Positions 1 through 8,272 of a stretch of 33,049 bases of DNA are shown here, piece by piece. Position 1 is the stretch's first letter, and every line of letters starts with the position of its first letter. The translations under genes and the position numbers were made by a program. The DNA comes from an uncultured Blautia sp. GTDB taxonomy: Bacteria > Bacillota > Clostridia > Lachnospirales > Lachnospiraceae. The notes beneath the pieces are model-generated. The model ran no database searches, was not told the origin of the DNA, and worked only from the letters and a program-made list of their open reading frames with translations. Location of the stretch: contig URHS01000024.1 in NCBI GenBank assembly GCA_900547685.1, positions 1 through 33,049 on the forward strand, given 5' to 3'.

Positions 1-348
1 AAATGCAGTTGAGGGATTTTTGTGCCCTAAAATACATACAGAAAAGAAAAAATACGAATCTCCCGAAGAAGTTCAAGTATTAAAAATACTGATTTCTACG
101 GGAGATTCGTATTTTAAGATTTAGAGCCTAAAAATCGGTATTAACCGATAGCTCCTTTTGCAGTTGTTTGTAAAATTTGCTCTTAATTCAGTTTCCTACA
201 GGGGGGGGCGGATGGAAGTGTTTGCAGCAAGTTAGAAATAATGGGAAGTTAGATGTCAAAATCAAGAAAGATTTTTGTGTGTCTGAATTATATATACGAT
301 TCCATTCCGTACAAAAAGTTAAAATACAGAGAAATACCAAATTAAATA
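1..348. other. Intergenic stretch at left edge
   Basis: No convincing gene is seen here. The stretch contains a perfect 17-bp inverted repeat (49-115), a small hairpin at 134-149 (ATCGGT-ATTA-ACCGAT) and AT-rich sequence leading to the promoter region of the MATE gene. One frame is open from base 2 to about 124 and could be the tail of a gene entering from the left. It shows no recognisable motif, and the inverted repeat lies inside it, so I do not call it. Confidence 0.5.
49..115. repeat. Perfect 17-bp inverted repeat hairpin
   Basis: The left arm at 49-65 and the right arm at 99-115 are exact reverse complements (AAAATACGAATCTCCCG). A nested 6-bp stem (AGTATT / AATACT) lies in the loop at 76-90. 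Neither side has a long T-tract, so a classical intrinsic terminator is only one option. A transcription end for a gene outside the window or a small mobile-element remnant is equally possible. Confidence 0.6.
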
Positions 349-405
349 TTGACTACATGGTCTATAAGTGATAATATACGATTATGGTACCATTTGGTTT
401 ATAAT
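349..405 (+). promoter_or_regulatory. Promoter/operator region of the MATE operon
   Basis: TTGACT (349-354) and TAATAT (372-377) are 17 bp apart and form a reasonable sigma-A promoter. A second exact TATAAT lies at 400-405 without a good -35. Between them is a perfect 10-bp palindrome ATGGTACCAT (384-393), itself inside a wider inverted pair ACCAAAT (336-342) / ATTTGGT (392-398). The palindrome is a plausible site for the TetR-type repressor encoded as the second gene of the operon. That assignment is inference. Confidence 0.45.
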
Positions 406-450
406 TAGAACTGAAAATCAGAGCATCTCTTAAGATTGTAGGTGAGCGGA

Positions 451-1833
451 ATGAAGAAAAGAATGAATGATGATAAAAATTCTTTATTGGCAACTGTAAA
501 ACCATCAAAGGCAATTGTTAATTTGGCAGTACCGGCAACACTTGCATTATTGGCGAAAGCGGTTTATAACATTGTTGATACAGCATATATAGGAATGTTA
601 AACAGTGATATTGCTCTTGCCGCTGTTGGAGTTACTTTGCCACTGTTGCTTATTATGGTTTCTGTGGAAAATATTTTTGCAGCTGGAGCCGGTGTTTTAG
701 CCGGCAGACAGTTAGGGGAGGATAATAAGGAAGAAGCGAATCGTACAGTTACAACAATTGTCGGATTTTCAATACTGGTTGGTATTGGGCTTTGCATTAT
801 GGGCATTCTATTTGATGATTTATTATTGCGAGCATTTGGTGCCTCTGATGAAGTTCTGCCTCAGGCAAAAGAGTATGCATTTTGGATGTTTATAGCAGCT
901 CTTTTTAATCTTCCGGCACAAAGTCTTAATTGTGCTGCAAGAGCAGAATCTTCTGTGAAAGTTTCTTCGATAGCTGTAATAACAGGAGCAGTATTAAATG
1001 TAGTTTTAGATCCGATTTTCATGTTTTCTTGGGGATTAAATATGGGAGTAGAAGGAGCATCGCTTGCAACAACAATTTCCCAGAGTGTTACATTTGTTAT
1101 TTTATTAGTTTTTTATATGGGTGGTTTTTCTATTATTAAAATTAAACCGAGGTATTTTAAACTTTCTGCAAAGTTTATCTGGGAGGTTATTTCCATTGGA
1201 ATTCCTACAGCAGTTATTCAGATATGTCTTGCAGTTGCTACTTCATTAACCAATATAGCAGCAAAAATACTTCCTGATTCGGATCTTATTATTGCAGCTT
1301 ACGGTGTTGTCCAGCGTTTGATTTTAATCGGCTGTTATGTGATTATGGGATTTATGCAGGGATATCAGCCTGTAGTATCTTATGCTTTTGGTGCGAAAAA
1401 TAAAAAGCGTTTTAATGAATCTGCAAAATTTGCTTTAAAAGGCTCGTTACTTTTAACTGTTGTTGTAGCAGTGATTTACATTGTATTGGCCAAACCATTA
1501 ATTTTACTGTTTAATAGAAATCCGCTGGTAGTAGAATATGGAAAATGGCTCTTGATTTCTCAAGTGATTTTATATCCGGCATTTGGAATATGTTATATGA
1601 TGACGATTACTTTCCAGACTATCGGGGCATCGAAAATGGGATTGTTTCTCTCCCTTATTCGGCAATGTTTGTTTTATGTTCCGTTTATCCTTGTATTGCC
1701 GGGAATCATGGGAGTAAGAGGGATTTATTTTTCACAGCCTGCAGCAGATCTTTTAACGATAATTGTATGTATGGCTTTAATAAAACCTATGAAAAAGAAT
1801 ATTTTAAAAAATATGAATATAGATAAAAAATAA
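451..1833 (+). CDS. MATE family efflux transporter
   Basis: A polytopic inner-membrane protein of 460 residues with about 12 hydrophobic segments in two similar halves, the usual MATE size and architecture. The N-terminal part has the family features (P-A-T-L-A-L-L near residue 30, D-T-A-Y-I-G near 45, a G-x-x-x-x-x-L-G linker after helix 2). MATE proteins export cationic drugs or metabolites using a Na+ or H+ gradient; the substrate cannot be told here. I chose ATG 451 over the in-frame GTG at 442 because AGGTGAG sits just upstream of 451. It is the first gene of a tight operon with its probable repressor 19 bp downstream. Confidence 0.9.
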   Translation: MKKRMNDDKNSLLATVKPSKAIVNLAVPATLALLAKAVYNIVDTAYIGMLNSDIALAAVGVTLPLLLIMVSVENIFAAGAGVLAGRQLGEDNKEEANRTVTTIVGFSILVGIGLCIMGILFDDLLLRAFGASDEVLPQAKEYAFWMFIAALFNLPAQSLNCAARAESSVKVSSIAVITGAVLNVVLDPIFMFSWGLNMGVEGASLATTISQSVTFVILLVFYMGGFSIIKIKPRYFKLSAKFIWEVISIGIPTAVIQICLAVATSLTNIAAKILPDSDLIIAAYGVVQRLILIGCYVIMGFMQGYQPVVSYAFGAKNKKRFNESAKFALKGSLLLTVVVAVIYIVLAKPLILLFNRNPLVVEYGKWLLISQVILYPAFGICYMMTITFQTIGASKMGLFLSLIRQCLFYVPFILVLPGIMGVRGIYFSQPAADLLTIIVCMALIKPMKKNILKNMNIDKK

Positions 1834-1852
1834 TAGAGTTCGGAGGGACAAA

Positions 1853-2473
1853 ATGCGAAAAGAAGAAAAAACAAAGCGCACTTATGAAAGAATATTGGCA
1901 GCTGCAATTGTAGAGTTTGGAACAAAAAATTATGACAATGCTTCAGTGACAACACTTTGTAATGAAAATCAGATTTCAAAGGGATTGGTATATCATAATT
2001 TCAAGAATAAGGATGAATTGTATTTAAAATGTGTAGAAGAATGCTTTGAAAAAATGACATCATATTTAAAAAGCAGAGAATACAAAACAGAGAGTGTACA
2101 GGAAAGTTTACATAATCTTTTAGAAATGCGACAGCAGTTTTTTGAGGAAAATCTATATTACTGTAATATATTTTTTAATACAGTTATACAGCCTCCTAAA
2201 CATTTGCGTAAAGAAATTCGTGTTCTTCGACAGAAATATGATGAGTTTAATGTCGGCTGTTTCCGAGAATTACTAGAGAGAATACAACTGCGTGAAGGAA
2301 TAACGATTGAGGCAGCAATAGAATATTTTATGATTTTTTTGGAAATGTTCAATGGGTATTTCCAAAATAAATCTTGTGAAAATGAAGATATTCATGCTTT
2401 GATAAAAGATCACGAAGTAAATCTTTCTAAAATTTTAGATATTATGTTATATGGTGTTGCAAAAGAAGGATAA
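1853..2473 (+). CDS. TetR/AcrR family transcriptional regulator
   Basis: 206 residues, a standard TetR length. The N-terminal helix-turn-helix is clear at residues 8-55: a T-x-x-x-I-L-A-A-A-x-x-E-F-G start, then V-T-T-L-C-N-E-N-Q-I-S-K-G-L-V-Y-H-N-F and K-D-E-L-Y. The C-terminal ligand domain is divergent, as is usual. The ribosome binding site CGGAGGGA lies 6-7 bases before ATG. Because it follows the MATE gene directly, it is probably the local repressor that releases the operon when an exporter substrate binds. The palindrome at 384-393 is a candidate site. Confidence 0.88.
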   Translation: MRKEEKTKRTYERILAAAIVEFGTKNYDNASVTTLCNENQISKGLVYHNFKNKDELYLKCVEECFEKMTSYLKSREYKTESVQESLHNLLEMRQQFFEENLYYCNIFFNTVIQPPKHLRKEIRVLRQKYDEFNVGCFRELLERIQLREGITIEAAIEYFMIFLEMFNGYFQNKSCENEDIHALIKDHEVNLSKILDIMLYGVAKEG

Positions 2474-3156
2474 TGATGAATACGATGGAAAACGTGACAT
2501 TTGAGAAATTAATAACAATAAGTGAGCCGGAAACTTTTTTAGAGTCGGCTCAGCCATTTATTAAATTAATGATGCAATATCAGTGTGCAATGTTAGAAAT
2601 TCAAACAAAATTTCAAGTTTTAAATGCAGAATTATCTTTGGACAGTGACCAAAATCCTATTGAATCAATTTCCAGCAGGCTAAAGAAGACAATTAGCATT
2701 ATCGAAAAATTAAAAAGAAAAAATCTTGAAGTGAATGTAGAAAATATAGAAACCTATTTGCAGGATGTGGCAGGAGTCAGAGTGATTTGTTCTTTTCCAA
2801 AGGACATTTATTTGCTGGCAGATAAGATATGTTCACAGGATGATATTCGTGTAATTGAAACAAAAGATTATATCAAACATCCGAAACAGAATGGGTATAG
2901 GAGTTTGCATTTGATTTTGGAGGTTCCGGTATTCTTTTCCAATGAGACGAAACCAATGAAAGTGGAAGTACAATTACGTACAATTGCTATGGATCTTTGG
3001 GCAAGTATTGAACACAAAATTCGATATAAAAAAGAAATAAAAGGTGATTTTTCACTTATGGAAAAAGAACTATGTATGTGTGCCGAAAAATTACATGAAG
3101 TAGACTTAGATATGCAGCGTATTGGTGAGAAAATAGAGAAAGAAAATATAAAATAA
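2473..3156 (+). CDS. Small alarmone synthetase (RelA/SpoT domain, RelQ-like)
   Basis: 227 residues with only a RelA/SpoT nucleotidyltransferase domain and no hydrolase, TGS or ACT domain, so it is a small alarmone synthetase transferring pyrophosphate from ATP to GDP/GTP. Visible motifs are V-A-G-V-R-V-I-C-S-F, the G-loop region H-P-K-Q-N-G-Y-R-S-L-H, V-E-V-Q-L-R-T-I-A-M-D-L-W-A-S-I-E-H-K and a following R-Y-K-K. These match RelQ/YjbM-type enzymes. The start overlaps the TetR stop by one base. In-frame ATGs at 2476 and 2485 are alternatives, and AGAAGG spacing favours 2476. Coupling to a drug exporter and an antiporter is unusual and suggests a stress-response operon. No antitoxin-like partner is adjacent. 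Confidence 0.88.
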   Translation: MMNTMENVTFEKLITISEPETFLESAQPFIKLMMQYQCAMLEIQTKFQVLNAELSLDSDQNPIESISSRLKKTISIIEKLKRKNLEVNVENIETYLQDVAGVRVICSFPKDIYLLADKICSQDDIRVIETKDYIKHPKQNGYRSLHLILEVPVFFSNETKPMKVEVQLRTIAMDLWASIEHKIRYKKEIKGDFSLMEKELCMCAEKLHEVDLDMQRIGEKIEKENIK

Positions 3157-3185
3157 TACTATAAAGTAACTTGGAGGAGAAAGAC

Positions 3186-5048
3186 ATGATATTTTCACTT
3201 ATAAGATTATTAGCAGCAATTGTAATTGCATTTTTTGCCGGAAAGCTAATATCAAAAATAAAATTGCCGTCTATATTGGGATGGCTGATTGCAGGAATGG
3301 TTTTAGGACCTCATGCAGTTTCTCTGGTGAATCAGCAAATTTTGGATGCTGGCTGGTATCAGACTGTTGTGCATATTTTGGAATGTGCAGTTGGTCTTAT
3401 GATTGGTACAGAACTTGTGTGGAATAAGATTAAGCGTTCAGGAAAGGCGATTGTAATTACAACTTTTACACAATCCATAGGAACGTTTTTATTTGTGTCA
3501 CTTGTTTTTGGAATCGTATTTTATTTTCAGGAAATTCCTTTGTACTTAGCTTTTTTATTCGGTGGTATTGCGCTGGCAACAGCGCCGGCACCGGCATTGT
3601 CTATTGTAAGGGAATTTAAGACAAAAGGACCTGTAACGAATACACTGATTCCAATGGCAGCTCTTGATGACATTGTAGGTTGTGTTGTTTTCTTTACTAC
3701 AACAGCAATTGTAGCAGGCAATCTTTCAGCAGGAGAACTGCCGGCATATATGATTGCGTTGGTTGTAATTCTTCCTTTGGTTATTGGCATTGTGACAGGA
3801 CTTTTAGCCGGCATTACCTTAAAAAAAGAAAGAAGTTCATCTGTAACGTTGATTATTTTAAGCCTTAATATTTTGTTTACATCAGGTGTTGGATTTATTT
3901 TCAACAACATGGTAATGCCGAAACCGGTTTTGAATTTTATGTTGATTGGTATGGCATTTTCCGCAACCTTTTCCAATATGGTCACGGAGAAAAGATTGGA
4001 AGAGATTATGCGTGTTTTCAATCCATTCCTTGGAATTGCAATGATTATTGTGATTTTAAATCTGGGTGCTCCGTTGGATTATCACTTAATCATGGGTGCG
4101 GGACTGTTTACAGTTATTTATATTGTTGCAAGAGCACTCGGTAAATATTTCGGAGCTTATTTTGGAGCAAGTATTACGAAATCACCTAAGACAGTTAAAA
4201 AATTTCTGGGATTTACACTTTTACCACATTCCGGTGCTTCTCTTGTATTTACAGGAATTGCTGTTTCCGTACTGAGTACATCTGCTCCGGAATGTGCACA
4301 GATTATTCAGGGAACGATTGCAGCTGCAGCTGTAATTAACGAAATTATTGCAGTGGTTATGGCGAAAAAAGGATTTGAATGGGCAGGAGAATTCGAGAGC
4401 AGTGTTGCAAGAGCAAACGTATCTGATGAAAGCATGAACCCCACAATTATTACAATCAGCAGACAGCATGGAAGTGGCGGAAGAGAAGTGGGAAGAGAAT
4501 TGTCAGAGCGCCTTGGTATCCCATTTTATGATCATGAATTGACTGAAATGGCAGCTGAATCCTGTCCGATAGATAAAAGCTTTTTTGAAAATGCAGATAC
4601 AAAGGGAGCCGGGGGCTTTTGGTATGAATTGGGAGAAAATGTAAATCTTGATTTATCATTGAGTGATAAGGCATTTTTACATCAGTCTTCTGTAATTCGG
4701 GAACTTGCAAAAAAAGGCGGATGCATTATTGTAGGGCGATGTGCAGATTATGTACTGAAAGATTATGCAAATGTCTTAAAAGTCTTTGTCTATGCAGACT
4801 TGGAAAGCCGTAAAGAAAGAATTGAGCATATATATAAAGAAGCCGATGAAAAATCACTTAGTAAAATTGAAAAGATAGATAAAAAACGAGCATCGTACTA
4901 TAAATTTTATACAGGACAAAACTTTGGAGAGGCGAAAAATTATGATATCTGTTTGAATTCCAGTCTTCTGGGAATTGAGAGATGTGTGGAAATCGTTCAG
5001 GCTGTCTATGCTCGTAGTATAAAAGAAAATAAGAAAGAAAATTATTAA
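3186..5048 (+). CDS. Cation/proton antiporter fused to a cytidylate-kinase-like domain
   Basis: 620 residues in two parts. Residues 1 to about 395 are a Na+/H+ or K+/H+ exchanger-like membrane domain (CPA-type) with many helices, opening I-R-L-L-A-A-I-V-I-A-F-F-A-G-K and then L-P-S-I-L-G-W-L-I-A-G-M-V-L-G-P. A-A-L-D-D-I-V-G supplies the paired acidic residues typical of such exchangers. From about residue 418 the protein becomes a soluble P-loop domain of the cytidylate-kinase-like family (T-I-S-R-Q-H-G-S-G-G-R-E-V-G, later G-G-C-I-I-V-G-R-C-A-D-Y). The usual Walker lysine is absent, as is common in that family. The kinase substrate is unknown. ATG 3186 was chosen because the upstream in-frame TTG (3171) lies inside the GGAGGA ribosome binding site. 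The gene ends the operon before a strong terminator. Confidence 0.85.
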   Translation: MIFSLIRLLAAIVIAFFAGKLISKIKLPSILGWLIAGMVLGPHAVSLVNQQILDAGWYQTVVHILECAVGLMIGTELVWNKIKRSGKAIVITTFTQSIGTFLFVSLVFGIVFYFQEIPLYLAFLFGGIALATAPAPALSIVREFKTKGPVTNTLIPMAALDDIVGCVVFFTTTAIVAGNLSAGELPAYMIALVVILPLVIGIVTGLLAGITLKKERSSSVTLIILSLNILFTSGVGFIFNNMVMPKPVLNFMLIGMAFSATFSNMVTEKRLEEIMRVFNPFLGIAMIIVILNLGAPLDYHLIMGAGLFTVIYIVARALGKYFGAYFGASITKSPKTVKKFLGFTLLPHSGASLVFTGIAVSVLSTSAPECAQIIQGTIAAAAVINEIIAVVMAKKGFEWAGEFESSVARANVSDESMNPTIITISRQHGSGGREVGRELSERLGIPFYDHELTEMAAESCPIDKSFFENADTKGAGGFWYELGENVNLDLSLSDKAFLHQSSVIRELAKKGGCIIVGRCADYVLKDYANVLKVFVYADLESRKERIEHIYKEADEKSLSKIEKIDKKRASYYKFYTGQNFGEAKNYDICLNSSLLGIERCVEIVQAVYARSIKENKKENY

Positions 5049-5055
5049 GGACTTT

Positions 5056-5089
5056 AAAACCTCTCAGGATGTTATAACTGGGAGGTTTT
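5056..5089 (+). terminator. Intrinsic terminator after the antiporter-kinase gene
   Basis: A 12-bp stem (AAAACCTCTCAG / CTGGGAGGTTTT, one G-T pair) with a 10-base loop, ending in TTTTT. It starts eight bases after the stop codon and closes the 451-5048 operon. Confidence 0.85.
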
Positions 5090-5134
5090 TGAACATTTGT
5101 TAATAAAATTCATAAAAAGTTTAAAAAAAAGATA

Positions 5135-5163
5135 TTGACATAAGTTCAAAACTGGAGTATTTT
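5135..5163 (+). promoter_or_regulatory. Sigma-A promoter of the DUF134/sulfur-fusion unit
   Basis: An exact TTGACA (5135-5140), a 17-bp spacer and TATTTT (5158-5163) precede the DUF134 gene by about 60 bases. A transcript from here would run through DUF134 into the 860-residue fusion gene, as no terminator is visible between them. Confidence 0.65.
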
Positions 5164-5220
5164 AAAAGCGCAAAGAAGAAATGAAGATTTATTTCAATGC
5201 CATACAAGGGAGGAGGAGCT

Positions 5221-5556
5221 ATGGCCAGACCGCAGAAACTCAGATGTATTTGTTCAAGGCCCAAAGTGACTGGTTTAATACCGGAGGGCTGTCCGGGAAG
5301 TGGAAATATGAACCTTACGTATGATGAATATGAGGTTATTCGCCTTTTGGACTATATAAAACTGACACAGGAACAATGTGCAGAAAAAATGAACATTTCC
5401 CGTCCGACAGTGACTCGTATTTACAACGAAGCAAGACAAAAAATAGCAGATGTTCTGGTAAATGGACAACGGATGACAATCAGCGGAGGTGACGTTACCG
5501 TATGTGAAGAAATGCGCCCGGAATGTGCAGGAAAGAAATATTGCTGTCATAGATAG
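5221..5556 (+). CDS. DUF134 family (UPF0251) DNA-binding regulator
   Basis: 111 residues. It begins M-A-R-P-Q-K and has cysteines in C-I-C-S-R-P and E-G-C-P-G-S-G, then a sigma-70 region-4-like helix-turn-helix (Y-D-E-Y-E-V-I-R-L-L-D, L-T-Q-E-Q-C-A-E-K-M-N-I-S-R-P-T-V-T-R-I-Y) and a Cys-rich C-terminus ending K-K-Y-C-C-H-R. This matches DUF134, usually found beside redox or metal-cofactor genes. The cysteines suggest metal or redox sensing, but that is inference. The start is ATG 5221 behind GGGAGGAGG. An upstream ATG at 5197 precedes that site and is rejected. It probably regulates the downstream fusion gene, 67 bp away. Confidence 0.85.
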   Translation: MARPQKLRCICSRPKVTGLIPEGCPGSGNMNLTYDEYEVIRLLDYIKLTQEQCAEKMNISRPTVTRIYNEARQKIADVLVNGQRMTISGGDVTVCEEMRPECAGKKYCCHR

Positions 5557-5623
5557 GCGAAAAAGGAACTTATAAATACTGAAAATTCAGAAACCAATTC
5601 ACAGAAGAATGGGAGAGAAAACT

Positions 5624-8206
5624 ATGAAAATATTAATTATTGGCGGTGTTGCAGCAGGAACAAAAACAGCAGCAAAATTAAAAAGAGAAGACAGAAATGC
5701 AGAAGTCACTGTAATTACAAAAGACAGAGATATTTCTTATGCAGGTTGTGGACTTCCATATTATGTTGGCGGATTGATTGAAAGTCGTGAGGAATTAATT
5801 GTTAATACTCCGGCAAAATATGCAGGACTCACTGGTGTAGAAGTGAAGACAGGGAAAGAGGCAATTGCCCTTCACGCAGATAAAAAAGAAGTAATTGCAA
5901 AAGATGTTGAAACTGGAAGGGAAGAAACGTACAGTTATGATAAATTAGTATTAGCGGTGGGAGCTTCTCCAGTTAAGCTGCCGATAGAAGGTACAGAACT
6001 TTCAGGTGTATTTCAGATGCGTACACCGGATGATGCGACAAATATTCGTACTTATGTAGAGGAAAATCAGGTAAAGAAAGCAGTTGTAATTGGTGCAGGA
6101 TTTATTGGCTTGGAAGTGGCTGAGAATTTAAAAGCAAAAGGCGTTCAGGTGACAGTCATTGATTTTGCATCTCAGATTTTACCTAATATTGTGGATACAG
6201 AAGTAGCTGTATATGCAAAAAAACATTTATTAAAAGAAGGTATTCGTGTTATTACAGGCACAAAAGCAGAAGAAATTATGGGAGAAGACCATGTAACAGG
6301 AGTAAAAACATCAGCAGGATTATTAAGATGTGACCTTTTGATTATGGCAGCAGGTATTCGACCAAATACAGATTTCCTTCAGGACTCAGGTTTAGAGATG
6401 TTCAAAGGAACAATTATCGTAGATAAAACAATGAAGACAAATTTAGAAGATGTTTATGCTGCAGGCGATTGTGTGATGGTTACTAATCGTATTACAGGAA
6501 AACCACAGTGGTCTCCAATGGGATCTTCTGCAAATCTGGAAGGCAGAACTCTGGCACAGGTTCTTACAGGCAATAAGAAAGAACATCCTGGTGTGCTAGG
6601 AACAGGCGTAGTAAAATTACCGGGATTAAATATCGGACGTACAGGACTTACAGAAGAACAGGCAAAAAATGCAGGATATGATGTTGTTACAGTCGTGGCT
6701 CCTACAGATGACAAAGCACATTATTATCCGGATGCAGGATTTTTCATTACAAAATTGATTGCAGAAAAAGAAACACACAAGCTTTTAGGTGTTCAGGTGT
6801 TGGGAACAGGCGCTGTAGATAAGATGATAGATATTGCCGTTATGGGTATCAATATGGGGGCTGTTCTGGAAGATTTTGAAAATGCAGATTTTGCTTACGC
6901 ACCACCATTTTCCACTGCAATTCATCCATTTATACAGGCGGTATATATTTTACTGAATAAGATTAACGGAAATCTTGTGAGTATGACACCGGCAGAATAT
7001 GCAGCAGGAAAAGCAAAAGATTATAAAGTAGTAGATGTAGGTCTTGCGCCATCTATTCGAGGAGCAGTTTATGTGGACCTTTCTAAAGTAAACGGAGAAA
7101 TCGAAGGTCTGGATAAAGAGGAAAAACTTCTGCTTGTATGCGCAAAGGGAAAACGTGGATATTTCTTACAGAACAGATTACGTTCTTACGGATATAAAAA
7201 TACTGTAGTGCTGGAGGGCGCACAGTTTTTCAACGATGTAAAGGTGCAGAATATAGAAAATGCAGTATCTCCTGAAGAAGAAAAGAGAGTGAAAGCTCTG
7301 GGATTTTTAAGAGATAAGACAACTTTAGATAAATTTAACGGACGTGTTATTACAAGAAACGGAAAAATTACAGCGGATGAAGCCAGAACCATTGCAGAGG
7401 CAGCAGAACTTTTCGGAAGTGGGGAAGTTACAATGACATCTCGTCTGACTATGGAAATTCAGGGAGTTCCATTTGATAATATTGAGCCGCTTCGTGAATA
7501 TCTGATGCAAGCAGGACTGGAAACAGGCGGAACAGGTTCTAAGGTTCGTCCGGTTGTATCCTGTAAAGGAACGACCTGTCAGTATGGACTGATTGATACC
7601 TTTGGATTATCAGAGGAAATCCATGAGCGATTTTTCCACGGATACGCAGACGTAAAGCTTCCTCATAAATTTAAAATTGCTGTTGGAGGATGTCCAAATA
7701 ACTGTGTAAAACCAGACTTAAATGACTTAGGTATTATCGGTCAGAGAATTCCACAGGTAGACATGGAAAAATGTCGTGGATGTAAAATCTGCCGTGTGGA
7801 AAAGAATTGTCCAATTAATGTGGCAAAAGTGGTAGACGGAAAAATTGTTATTGATGAAAATGCATGTAATCATTGTGGCCGTTGTATTGGAAAATGTCCA
7901 TTTCATGCATTTGAAGATTATACAAATGGTTATCGCATTTATATTGGCGGCCGTTGGGGCAAGAAAGTAGCACAGGGACGTTATTTGGAAAAAGTATTTA
8001 CAGATAAAGAAGAAGTGCTGTCTGTTGTAGAAAAAGCAATTCTCTTATTCAGAGAACAGGGAATTACAGGAGAACGTTTTGCAGATACAGTTGCAAGAAT
8101 TGGATTTGAAAATGTGCAGGAACAGCTTCTCGGAGATGATTTATTAAGTAGAAAAGAAGAAAACATCAAAGCCCAGAAACACTTAAAAGGCGGAGCAACT
8201 TGCTAA
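5624..8206 (+). CDS. CoA-disulfide/persulfide reductase-rhodanese-sulfite reductase-like-ferredoxin fusion
   Basis: 860 residues with at least four modules. (i) Residues 1 to about 450: FAD/NAD(P) disulfide oxidoreductase with I-I-G-G-V-A-A-G, the CoA-disulfide-reductase Cys42 in Y-A-G-C-G-L-P-Y, the second dinucleotide motif V-V-I-G-A-G-F-I-G-L and Y-A-A-G-D-C. (ii) About 460-550: a rhodanese with active Cys506 in C-A-K-G-K-R-G. (iii) About 570-705: a nitrite/sulfite-reductase half-domain with C647-x4-C652 and C690-x3-C694. (iv) 717-758: two four-cysteine [4Fe-4S] motifs (C717, C720, C723, C729 and C748, C751, C754, C758). CoADR-rhodanese fusions reduce CoA persulfides with NADH; here electrons could pass through FeS centres to a siroheme or FeS site. 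Whether siroheme binds is uncertain because only half of a classic sulfite reductase is present and the first pair is C-x4-C rather than C-x5-C. ATG 5624 follows GGGAGAG; the in-frame ATG 5609 overlaps that site. Confidence 0.88.
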   Translation: MKILIIGGVAAGTKTAAKLKREDRNAEVTVITKDRDISYAGCGLPYYVGGLIESREELIVNTPAKYAGLTGVEVKTGKEAIALHADKKEVIAKDVETGREETYSYDKLVLAVGASPVKLPIEGTELSGVFQMRTPDDATNIRTYVEENQVKKAVVIGAGFIGLEVAENLKAKGVQVTVIDFASQILPNIVDTEVAVYAKKHLLKEGIRVITGTKAEEIMGEDHVTGVKTSAGLLRCDLLIMAAGIRPNTDFLQDSGLEMFKGTIIVDKTMKTNLEDVYAAGDCVMVTNRITGKPQWSPMGSSANLEGRTLAQVLTGNKKEHPGVLGTGVVKLPGLNIGRTGLTEEQAKNAGYDVVTVVAPTDDKAHYYPDAGFFITKLIAEKETHKLLGVQVLGTGAVDKMIDIAVMGINMGAVLEDFENADFAYAPPFSTAIHPFIQAVYILLNKINGNLVSMTPAEYAAGKAKDYKVVDVGLAPSIRGAVYVDLSKVNGEIEGLDKEEKLLLVCAKGKRGYFLQNRLRSYGYKNTVVLEGAQFFNDVKVQNIENAVSPEEEKRVKALGFLRDKTTLDKFNGRVITRNGKITADEARTIAEAAELFGSGEVTMTSRLTMEIQGVPFDNIEPLREYLMQAGLETGGTGSKVRPVVSCKGTTCQYGLIDTFGLSEEIHERFFHGYADVKLPHKFKIAVGGCPNNCVKPDLNDLGIIGQRIPQVDMEKCRGCKICRVEKNCPINVAKVVDGKIVIDENACNHCGRCIGKCPFHAFEDYTNGYRIYIGGRWGKKVAQGRYLEKVFTDKEEVLSVVEKAILLFREQGITGERFADTVARIGFENVQEQLLGDDLLSRKEENIKAQKHLKGGATC

Positions 8207-8217
8207 AAAAAGATTAA

Positions 8218-8255
8218 AAAGGCTGTGGTACTTGGAAACGAGTATCACAGCCTTT
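8218..8255. terminator. Bidirectional terminator between convergent genes
   Basis: A 15-bp stem (8218-8232 with 8241-8255, one G-T pair) around an 8-base loop. On the minus strand the stem is followed by a T-rich tract, so it works best for the LysR gene. It can also end the plus-strand fusion gene, which stops at 8206. Confidence 0.8.
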
Positions 8256-8272
8256 GTCTATGTCTGAAAATT

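Noticed and set aside
2..124. Open plus-strand frame entering from the left edge
   Set aside because: Only about 40 codons, no motif, and a perfect inverted repeat lies inside it; a chance open frame is likely.
177..371. A 64-codon plus-strand open frame near the left edge
   Set aside because: No ribosome binding site, no recognisable domain, and it runs into the promoter region of the MATE operon.
2473..3156. The alarmone synthetase as a toxin of a toxSAS toxin-antitoxin pair
   Set aside because: Motifs are RelQ-like and no small antitoxin-like gene is next to it; neighbours are transporter genes.
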